Source: Gnetum montanum
Taxonomy: Eukaryota; Streptophyta; Gnetopsida; Gnetales; Gnetaceae
DNA: 34,904 nt
Assembly: GCA_015680685.1 (NCBI GenBank)
Contig: MNCI01004101.1
Location: forward strand, 1-34,904
Direction: 5' to 3'
Positions 24,060 through 31,745 of this stretch are shown piece by piece. A program made the position numbers and the translations under genes. Under the pieces are notes generated by a model. It worked only from the letters and a program-made list of their open reading frames with translations, searched no databases and was not told where the DNA came from. How positions within the stretch are numbered: position 1 is the stretch's first letter; every line of letters starts with the position of its first letter.

Positions 24060-24490
24060 ATATTCATCCTTAGAGTACACCAAAATATCATCAATAAAAA
24101 AAATTATAAATCAATTTAAGGAAGGATGCAACACACTCTTCATCAAGTACATGAAAGCTACTAGTGCATTAGTGAGTCCAAAGGACATGGCTAAGAACTT
24201 ATAATGTTCATATAATGTGTCTTAAATATTATTTTAGATACATCCTCCTCTTACACCCTATCTTGATAATAACCAAACTTCAAGTTAATTTTAGAGAAGA
24301 CCTTAGCTTTCCTTATCTAGTCAAAAAAATCTTTAATCTTGGGTAGAGCATACTGATTTCTAACTATCAATTGATTTAGCTACATATAATCAATACAAAA
24401 CCTCAAACAACCATCCTTCTTCTCCATAAAGAACACTGGTGTACTTGAATGTAAGACACTAGGTTAGACCATACCTTTGTCTAATAGTTC
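24060..24490 (-). pseudogene. Reverse transcriptase remnant of the decayed Ty3/gypsy element
   Basis: Minus-strand translation shows STPVFFMEKKDGCLRFCIDY, then FLAMSFGLTNA, then the catalytic [12 protein letters not shown] at about 24105-24062. Several in-frame stops (for example after CIDYM) and at least one frameshift lie between them. The motifs are those of Ty3/gypsy RT and are enough to orient the element. Confidence 0.82.
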
Positions 24491-24770
24491 AAAAATCTAC
24501 ATCTTAAGTTTTGCTAGCTCCATTAAATATATTTTATGATATGCCTTGGAAATTAGTTCAATTCTAAGTTTGAATGTAATCTCAAACTCAATCTCTCTAT
24601 AAGGAGCTACACAAAGAAGTTCCTTCTTCAATAGATTCAAAAACACTTAAATCACTAAAAATTGGTTTATTTTTTACTTAGTTTCTTTACATAAAGATCG
24701 TGAAACACCTATGCAAGTATTAAAACTTCTTAGTTTTCATCAAGTCAAGTCTAATCTATCTCTTACTTGT

Positions 24771-24998
24771 TTATATTATAACTTCTTTCCTACTTAAAGA
24801 TACAAGTGTGAGAGACTTATTTCTACAATTAAAAATTTCTCCATACCTACCTAAGTAGTCCATCCCAAGAATTGCATCATGCTCTCCAAGTCCCATCATC
24901 CTCAAATCACTATACCATCTATTTTCATGTATCACCACTTCGGTTAAGGATAACATCTTGGAAGCTATGAAACCATGAGAAATAGGTTGATCAACCAT
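24771..24998 (-). pseudogene. Protease remnant of the decayed Ty3/gypsy element
   Basis: 75-residue open frame with the pattern DAILGMDYLGRYGEIFNCRN, typical of the second half of Ty3/gypsy retropepsins (AILGMDWL). The active-site segment reads VDQPISHGFIA where VDSGATHSFIS-like sequence is usual, so the catalytic triad is lost. Confidence 0.75.
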
Positions 24999-25775
24999 AA
25001 GCTATCTTGTCCAAGTACTAAATTGAACATATATCTTTTATCCAAGACAATGATTGTAACGACGGAAAACGTCGGCAGCTGGAAATACCGACCGAGATTC
25101 CGCGTACACAGTTTTTACCACGGATCCACGCGAGGGCTAAGCTGGAAAATGAATCCGCGGTGCCCTGAACGGTCTTGTCGATCAGACAGGGACTTACGGG
25201 TCAGTAAAACAATGATAATTGTAGATCGACCGCAAAAACGGTGGGATAACGATGTGTGTGGACCACCGCGAAGATAACGCCGAAATGCCGAAAAGATGCA
25301 AATCGGGAGCAGAAAATCGTGCAATTCACAAAGATCAAAGATCTATGTTCCAATGCCAAATGGAATATGTGATTGGATGTATACAATGTTACAATGGGAG
25401 GAAATTCCCAACAAATTGAGTACAAAGATGAGCACAAAACAGCAAGAAAACTGTCTGGACAGAAAACCGGATCTACCTTTTGGACCAAGGCCTAGATGCA
25501 GAAATGGTCAAGCAATTTCCGTTCCGCTTCTCGGCTTCAGATAGATCTGCTGCTAGGAGCTCGTGCGTGCTGTGTTCTGTTGCTGCTGAAGAATGATGTC
25601 TGCGGCCAAGAGGTTGCTCTTGTTTCTCTGTTTCAGGGCGATAAGTTTCCCTTGCCCAGAAAATGCTCTTGTCCTCTTGGTCTCAGTCAAAGTGCTAAGC
25701 GCCCTGCTAACTGCTGGTTCCCTTTTTTTTTGTTCCAAAAAGGAAAACTCTCCTTTGTATGTTTGTCAGTCGGAG

Positions 25776-25783
25776 TATTTATA
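25776..25783 (-). promoter_or_regulatory. TATA box of the copy B LTR
   Basis: TATAAATA on the minus strand, 552 bp into the LTR, at the place equivalent to 11156-11163 in LTR A. All strong palindromes lie on its U3 side. Confidence 0.72.
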
Positions 25784-26111
25784 GACCACGACACGCGCAA
25801 CCCTGATGATGTGGGCCCGAATGTCGTGGATCCTGTTGGCGCGATTCTTTTACGTCGAACTGCGACTACGCACAACACGCTCATTTGCGTGCTGTGCGTG
25901 TAAAGAGCGGGCCCATGGTAAACATGTCTCGGCTGCGTTTGCGCTCATTCGCGTTGCGTTGCGTGTATGAGTGCAAGCTTGATGTAACAACCACTTGAAT
26001 TCTGACCTACGCACAAGTACGCATCGCTGCGTAAGGTGCGTAAAGATTGGTAATCAAGCACCGCGCGAGAACAAGTGTCGACCCGTCGTGTCTTTCTGGA
26101 TTTTCCCCTTA

Positions 26112-26259
26112 ACTGTCTTGGAGCTTATTACGCTCGTCACGCTGCCGTGCGTGATAGAGCGTAAACTTGTCCTTGGACGAATTCGGGGTGTCTTCACTGT
26201 CTTGGAGCTTATCACGCTCATCACGCTGCCGTGCGTGATGGAGCGTAAACTTGTCCTTA
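26112..26259 (-). repeat. Duplicated palindrome unit in U3 of copy B
   Basis: A ~64-bp unit (26112-26175) starting ACTGTCTTGGAGCTTAT recurs at 26196-26259, period 84, with a few differences. Each unit contains one GCGT palindrome with the loop region CACGCTGCCGTGCGTG. No equivalent tandem pair is seen in LTR A. Confidence 0.85.
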
Positions 26260-26335
26260 GAGAAATTTGAGGCGCACTCCTGCTCAAACTACGAATCTTC
26301 GCCTGAGGCCGACCCGTAATTTTCACGGTGTTTCA

Positions 26336-26348
26336 ATGGCCCCTCTTT
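26336..26348 (-). other. Polypurine tract of copy B
   Basis: Minus-strand AAAGAGGGGCCAT sits directly before the TG of the LTR, as expected of the plus-strand primer. It confirms that 25055-26335 is the 3' LTR and fixes the element's orientation. Confidence 0.8.
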
Positions 26349-27394
26349 GTTGACGGTTAGAGGGCGTACCCGAAGAACGTCGACAAAGAATGCGAAACAC
26401 CGGATTGGCAGAAGCAAGAACAACGTTCCTCCATGACTACTCAGGTATTGCTCCGTTTACGTCAAGGGAGAAGGCTTCCGAGTAGGAGGGATAGAAGGGT
26501 GTAACTGGAAACAGGTTCGGGAAAGATGCAAACGGCGTGTTTATTAATGTCAACAGGAATGCTTTCAAACGAGCGTGGCGCGTCAATCTGAGATATCTCT
26601 GTTACAACTGGTAGCAGGAATGCATACGAAAGGAGCGTTGCGCGTCACTTTCGCGATGTCTCTGCTAGCGTGGGTGCGAACAAAGGAAGGTTTGCGTATG
26701 CAACATTGCGTATGGGTACTGGGTGGTGAGAAAAAGGGAACAAGAACGAAGTGTAGACAAATGTTGGCAAGAAGTGTACAAACTGAACGGTTGAGCAAAC
26801 CTGAGTAGCCATTTCAGCACGCTATCGTACTTTGCCACTCGGATGTGCGCACTTTTGAATGACATCCTCCGAGTTAAGCAGCCTGCAACCACAAAAGGAA
26901 AAAGGGGACGCCATTGCTTATGGACAAAATACGGGGCGTCTTGGAACCCATGCTGTCTGGTGTTAACCAGAGCTGATGTACTGGAACTGCTGAGCCGGAG
27001 CACTTGGGCGGAGCCACCAATCCTGATGATTCGGCACTGCATATCTGCGCCAAATGGCATCAGATACGGTGCAGCTCATTGGTTGCATCGGGAGCCGGCC
27101 GGATGTATTTAAAAAGCCGGCGTCCGATAGCGATGATTGGCGGAGACTCCTGGAGCCATGACCGACAAGGATTTCATTGGGGCTCCCGCTAACGAGGCTA
27201 AACTCCCGGAGCTGCTTCCGCCGCGGCGGACGCGGTGGCGGCATCTCCGAGGGATCAGTAAGATGCCTCGGTGCCTGTCCGAGGAATCAGTAAGATGCCG
27301 GAGGGTGGGGACGCCAGAACCGTCTCTGCGTCCCACCTAATCGGCCGTGAAGCTGTATCGGAGATGATCACGCTCGCTTGATTTGCATGCGTCT
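26349..27394. other. 3' non-coding region of copy B between repeat block and polypurine tract
   Basis: About 1 kb with no pol-related coding. On the plus strand (antisense to pol) it has an ATTGG box near 27080, a TATTTAAAA box near 27106 and a small open frame from the ATG at 27158 to 27340. Near 27245-27306 the block GATCAGTAAGATGCC recurs in a near copy and can pair with the flanking GGCATCTCCGAGG-type sequence. No product can be named. Confidence 0.45.
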
Positions 27395-27815
27395 CAGTTT
27401 TAAGTCCTGGTAGACTGCTGTTACTGATTTTAAGTCTCAGCGGACCATGGTCCCAGTTTAAAGTCCAGGCAGATCGAGAAGCGCAAGTTTTATGTCGTAG
27501 CGGACGGTAGTAAGGCTGGTTTATGGTCTCAGCAGATCGTGCCGGATGTCAGTTTTATGTCATGACCCAGGGACAAAACTGTGCTAGTTTTACGTCTCAG
27601 CAGATGGCTACTTACCTGTGTCAGTTTAGCGTCGTGGCGGATGCGTGCAAAAGGTGCCAGTTTTTCGTCCTGGCGGACCTGTAGAACATTGCCAGTTTTA
27701 CGTCGTAGCGGACGGTAACCACTTGCCAGTTTAGCGTCGTGGCGGACGCGTGCAAAGTATGCCAGTTTTACGTCGTAGCGGACGGTCAGTGCCAGTTTAA
27801 CGTCGTAGCGGACGA
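27395..27815 (-). repeat. Tandem repeats just downstream of pol, ~13 copies of 27-38 bp
   Basis: Consensus on the plus strand GCCAGTTTTACGTCGTAGCG followed by GACGG and a variable linker. Copies start near 27395, 27422, 27451, 27483, 27515, 27547, 27582, 27620, 27656, 27692, 27725, 27760 and 27791, and are most alike towards pol. A minus-strand reading gives a repetitive peptide (VRYDVKLA), which is a by-product. Tandem repeats in the region between pol and the 3' LTR are known in Tat/Ogre elements. Confidence 0.85.
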
Positions 27816-27851
27816 TAACCATCATACCTGCTGTCGACACCTTCGTTGCTG

Positions 27852-30800
27852 CTAGATGAAGTACCGCTTTAGATACACATGATTCACAGGATTTGCTAAC
27901 TCGTTACCGTTGACGTCTGCCAATTTGAGCGCTCCGTTGCTGTATGCGTTGGTTACCAAGAAAGGGCCTTCCCAGTTTGCAGAGAACTTGCCTATTGGTT
28001 CACGCACAGCCTTGAGAACCAGGTCGCCTTGTTTGATCGGACGTTGCCGAAGATTATGGTGGTGCCTTTGTCTCTGTTTAACCTGATATTTCTCAATTGC
28101 CTCAAGAGCCTGTATCCGCTTCTCTTCCAATGACTCCAAATCCATTATTCGGGCCTCGGTGTGTTGAGCCTCATTTATAATGGTGGAGAGGACCATTCTC
28201 AGAGAAGGAATTTGCAACTCGAGAGGTAGCACCGCCTCAGATCCATAAACTAGGCTATAGGGCGTACTGCCTGTAGCTGTTCTACACGTAGTACGATATG
28301 CCCATAGCACGTAGAGGATCTGTTCATGCCACCGCCTTTTGTTGCCGTCGAGCATTTTCTTGAGTAAATTGATTATTATCTTGTTCGATGCTTCAGCTTG
28401 ACCATTTTCCTGCAGGTAATAGGGGGAGGAAAAGGAATGCCTAATGCCTAGGTTGTCACAGAAGGATTTGGTATCCACGCTACTAAACTGTGGCCCATTG
28501 TCGGTCACAATAGTCATCGGGAGACCAAATCGGGCCACAATGTTATCCAAGATGAAATGACAAACCTGTTGGGATGTAATTTTCTGCAGGGGAACAGCTT
28601 CTACCCACTTCGTGAAGTACGCGGTGGCGGTAATGATGAAGCTATGTCCTGCGGAAGATTTCGGTGTGATGGGCCCTATAATGTCAAGTCCCCATCGTTG
28701 GAATGGCCATGTTATCTGTGTGGTGTGCAACTCTGTAGGTGACACGTGGATGAGATTGGCGTGACGTTGACACGTGTCACAGGTCTTAACCTTTGTAGAA
28801 AAATCCCTTTCCATGCGTGGCCAGTAGTATCCTAAGCGACGGATTTTTAGGGCCATAGCCCATGGTGCTACATGGACGCCGCACAGTCCTTCGTGAACCT
28901 CGCTAACGATATGTTGTGCTTGGTCTGTGTTAACGCAGGTGAGCAATACACCATCAAAGGAGCGTTTGCAGAGAGTGCTATCCCTGATAATGACGTAGTG
29001 CCTAGCGCGTTTACGGGTTGCGTCTTTTTGCGCGCGTGTTAAAACAGCTGGTAACTCACCCTGTAAAAGATAAGATTTGATATGATCGTACCATTCAGGC
29101 GTGCTTTCCTCGGTAAGAGAGGAGATTTGCGCCGTCTGAATGATAGGATCGGTGCAGTCGGTAATCAATGTGGGGTAGGTGTTAAGCAAGTGTGATGGCA
29201 CGTGTAAAGCCAGGGTGGCCAGTGCGTCGGCCAGCGTGTTGTCAGTCCGTGGGACGTGCTGGGCGTCGAAGGTCATAAATCGCCCCAGGAGATCTTTAGC
29301 CTGATTACAATAGGGCTGCAAATGTACCGCTTTGCAGGCGTAGAATCCAGTGATTTGATTTATGACAAGCATCGAGTCGCCCCTAATTGCCAGGTGTTGA
29401 ACATCAAGTTCTCCTGTAATTAAAAGTCCCCTGAGGAGCCCCTCGTACTCTGCCACGTTGTTCGTACAAGGGAAGGTCAATCGATAAGCGTGTAGACGCA
29501 CATCCTCAGGCGATAGCGTAAGAACAATGGCCGCACTGCCACCTCTCGCGGTTGAAGCTCCATCGAAATACAATGTTGCTTCGAGGCCTGCCGAAACAGG
29601 GCTTAAACTATGTACGTGTTCATCGGGAAATTCTGGCTCTACTGTTGCGTGGTTGTCAATCGGTGAAGTTGTTAACTGGTCGGCTATTGCTTGGCCCTTC
29701 GTGGATGATTGACCAATGTAGTGGAGGTCGAACTCTGCGGGGATAGCCTTCCAGCGAGCGATTTTGCTACTTTCGTATAGACTATGCGTAATGGCCCTAA
29801 GGATGTTATTTTTACAAATGACATTAACCTGACTGCGAAAAAGGTAATGCCTACATTTCTTGAGCGTAAAAACTAACGCTAAGCAGTTACGCTCGACATC
29901 ATTATACCTTGTCTCGTACGCACATAGAGCGTGACTCAGATAGTAGATGGGCATCTCTGATCCATCATCTCTTCTCTGACAGAGCAACGCCGCTATGGCA
30001 ACGTCCGAAGTGGCAAGGTAGATGAAGAAAGGTAGGTCCCTTTGTGGTGGGAAAACTATCGGTAAATGCTGCAGTTCCTGTTTCAGACTGTCAAACGCAT
30101 GTTGCCAATTGTCGGTCCATTCAAAATTAACCCCCTTTTTCAGCAGGTGCTTCATGGGATGTAATTTGTCGGTTAATCTTGAAATGAACCTGCGTATAAA
30201 TTGCAGCCGTCCCTGTAACCCTCGGAGTTGCGTGAGGTCTGTGGGAGGCTGTAACGCGACAATGGCTTGGACCTTATCAGGGTCAACTCGTATGCCGGTT
30301 TCAGATACCACAAACCCTAGCATGCGTCCGGTTTTGACTCCGAACACGCACTTCTTTGGGTTAAGCCGGAGCTCGTGCGTGACGCACCTTTTAAAGACTA
30401 ACTCCAGGTCCTCTGAATGATCTTCCGACTTCAAAGACTTTACAGCTATGTCGTCTACATAATCATTCAGCCTCCCTAGGAGATAGTCACTAAAGATGTA
30501 CGTCATGGCTCGCTGATACCTTGCTCCGGCGTTCTTCTGACCGAAAGGCATCATGGTGTAGCAAAATGTTCCCCAGGGTGTCATAAAGGTTGTTGTCAAC
30601 TGATGTTCTGGGTTAATGCGGATCTGGTTATAGCCTGAAAAGCCATCCATGAAGGACAGAAGTGCATGCCCAGCTGTTGTGTCCACTAGCTGGTCGATAC
30701 TCGACAATGGGAAATTATCCTTAATTGTGGCTTTGTTCAAATCCCGGAAGTCTATGCATATGCGTATGCCGCCGGTCTTCTTTGACACAACCACAATGTT

Positions 30801-31346
30801 TGATACCCAGTCTGAGTAATCAACCGCGCGTATGAAACCAGCCCGATATAGCTTAGTGATTTCATCACGCACTGCTAGTGCGATCTCTGGCTTGATTTTG
30901 CGTGCCTTTTGCCTGACTGCCTTGATCTGGGGGTCGAGGATGATATTATGTTGGACTAGTCTAGGATCTAATCCAGGCATATCCTCATACGACCACGCAA
31001 AGACAGTAATGTTGCCTTGGAGGACCTGCATGATTGCGTTGCGCGCTTTCTCGTCTAGTAAGGAACTGACTTTGAGCATCTTGGTCTCACCCCTGTGCGT
31101 AACGATAGGGACCGCACAAAGGGGGTCCTCAGTTATATCCCCGGACTCCAGGTCTAGCATGCGCGTCGACTGCTCTGGCCATTCTGGGGATATTTCTGAC
31201 ACCGCTATAGTTACGCCTGCTAAAGGGGGGTTAATGTCGAGAAGTGTAGAATCAATTGGCCTAACTATGTGTCCGTATGGGCCTGTCAGATCTAAAGGTG
31301 TTAAGAATGCAGCATCCATCCTGCGTCTGTCCTGCAAAACCGGCAA
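27852..31346 (-). CDS. pol: Pol of copy B: reverse transcriptase, RNase H, second RNase H, integrase
   Basis: Open for 1164 codons. Residue 1 here is a TTG; the first ATG is codon 10 (31319), and an in-frame TAA lies just upstream. RT: Asp 234 in FMDGFSGY and YVDD at 296-299. Gypsy-type RNase H follows (~435-545). A second, archaeal-like RNase H runs ~590-715: LYFDGAS (Asp 595), TNNVAEYEG (Glu 633), GDSMLVI (Asp 657), TDNTLADALA. Integrase: H818, H825, C856, C859 zinc finger; catalytic Asp 888, Asp 949 and Glu 985 (35 residues between the last two). The dual RNase H places it in the Tat lineage. The frame opens at a good 3' splice site (TTTTGCAG at ~31335), and there is no protease on this ORF. 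All catalytic residues listed are present, so it may be functional. Confidence 0.95.
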   Translation of the reverse strand: MPVLQDRRRMDAAFLTPLDLTGPYGHIVRPIDSTLLDINPPLAGVTIAVSEISPEWPEQSTRMLDLESGDITEDPLCAVPIVTHRGETKMLKVSSLLDEKARNAIMQVLQGNITVFAWSYEDMPGLDPRLVQHNIILDPQIKAVRQKARKIKPEIALAVRDEITKLYRAGFIRAVDYSDWVSNIVVVSKKTGGIRICIDFRDLNKATIKDNFPLSSIDQLVDTTAGHALLSFMDGFSGYNQIRINPEHQLTTTFMTPWGTFCYTMMPFGQKNAGARYQRAMTYIFSDYLLGRLNDYVDDIAVKSLKSEDHSEDLELVFKRCVTHELRLNPKKCVFGVKTGRMLGFVVSETGIRVDPDKVQAIVALQPPTDLTQLRGLQGRLQFIRRFISRLTDKLHPMKHLLKKGVNFEWTDNWQHAFDSLKQELQHLPIVFPPQRDLPFFIYLATSDVAIAALLCQRRDDGSEMPIYYLSHALCAYETRYNDVERNCLALVFTLKKCRHYLFRSQVNVICKNNILRAITHSLYESSKIARWKAIPAEFDLHYIGQSSTKGQAIADQLTTSPIDNHATVEPEFPDEHVHSLSPVSAGLEATLYFDGASTARGGSAAIVLTLSPEDVRLHAYRLTFPCTNNVAEYEGLLRGLLITGELDVQHLAIRGDSMLVINQITGFYACKAVHLQPYCNQAKDLLGRFMTFDAQHVPRTDNTLADALATLALHVPSHLLNTYPTLITDCTDPIIQTAQISSLTEESTPEWYDHIKSYLLQGELPAVLTRAQKDATRKRARHYVIIRDSTLCKRSFDGVLLTCVNTDQAQHIVSEVHEGLCGVHVAPWAMALKIRRLGYYWPRMERDFSTKVKTCDTCQRHANLIHVSPTELHTTQITWPFQRWGLDIIGPITPKSSAGHSFIITATAYFTKWVEAVPLQKITSQQVCHFILDNIVARFGLPMTIVTDNGPQFSSVDTKSFCDNLGIRHSFSSPYYLQENGQAEASNKIIINLLKKMLDGNKRRWHEQILYVLWAYRTTCRTATGSTPYSLVYGSEAVLPLELQIPSLRMVLSTIINEAQHTEARIMDLESLEEKRIQALEAIEKYQVKQRQRHHHNLRQRPIKQGDLVLKAVREPIGKFSANWEGPFLVTNAYSNGALKLADVNGNELANPVNHVYLKRYFI

Positions 31347-31569
31347 GTGCGTAAGTGGTTAAGAGACAGATGACGATATGTTGCCAGACGTGGCATGCTA
31401 CAAGAAGATGTGTAATCAATGCAACCCGATTACGAGGCGAGAAGATAGAGTAGTTTAACGTCATTTCGGACAGACGAGCGTGCGATATCCATCGAATTAA
31501 TACCAGATTTGCGGATTCCGTTCCAGGAAAGTTCCGCTTAAACCTGGAGTCAAGTCGGCAGTTTTCGCG

Positions 31570-31577
31570 TATAAATA
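31570..31577 (+). promoter_or_regulatory. TATA box of the antisense gene in copy B
   Basis: TATAAATA followed by GGC, 169 bp upstream of the ATG at 31746. A purine-rich GAGCAAAGCAGAGCAGAAG-type leader lies between. It lies in the ~400-bp gap between the divergent starts of pol (minus) and the antisense gene (plus). The context fits a plant core promoter that would act apart from the LTR. Confidence 0.6.
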
Positions 31578-31745
31578 GGCGGTTTTAGATGAATGCTGGT
31601 TGCTGACCATCTGGATTTATAAGCAAGAGCAAAGCAGAGCAGAAGAAGAGAAGAGACGCGAGCTAGGAAGAGCGGAAAGAAGGAAGAACTGTAGGTTTTC
31701 CTGCTATTTGTAAGCAAGTTGTAAAGAAATCCTATCAGTAGCGTA

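Larger units (their letters stand above)
22585..25054 (-). mobile_element. Ancient decayed Ty3/gypsy element, interrupted by copy B
   Basis: Read on the minus strand it shows, in order, protease (24998-24771), reverse transcriptase (~24490-24060), RT thumb/RNase H border (~23900-23640) and integrase (22952-22585), all with stops and frameshifts. The [12 protein letters not shown] motif and protease-RT-RH-integrase order fit a Ty3/gypsy element of a different lineage from copies A and B. The upstream part (gag) is not in the window, because copy B is inserted just before the protease at 25054/25055. Confidence 0.82.
25055..26335 (-). repeat. 3' LTR of copy B (1281 bp)
   Basis: On the minus strand it begins TGAAACACCG (26335) and ends CGTTACA (25055), the same ends as the LTR of copy A. 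U3 carries GCGT-core palindromes: 26212-26248 and 26128-26164 (tandem pair), 26008-26042 (nested TACGCA/TACGC..GCGTA/TGCGTA) and 25868-25899 (13-nt arms, one mismatch). It is about 180 bp shorter than LTR A, with the difference mainly in U3. Confidence 0.92.

Noticed and set aside
27529-27840. 103-codon minus-strand frame with a repeated VRYDVKLA peptide
   Set aside because: It is a translation of the tandem repeat block; unit lengths are not multiples of three throughout and the peptide pattern breaks.
31344-31346. TTG at 31346 as the true start of pol
   Set aside because: Plant retroelement pol is normally made from a polyprotein or spliced RNA; the frame simply opens in the region before a splice acceptor, so this codon is only the boundary of the open frame.
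30832-31362. 176-codon plus-strand frame opposite pol
   Set aside because: Lies wholly on the complement of an intact pol frame; composition reflects the opposite strand and there is no recognisable domain.
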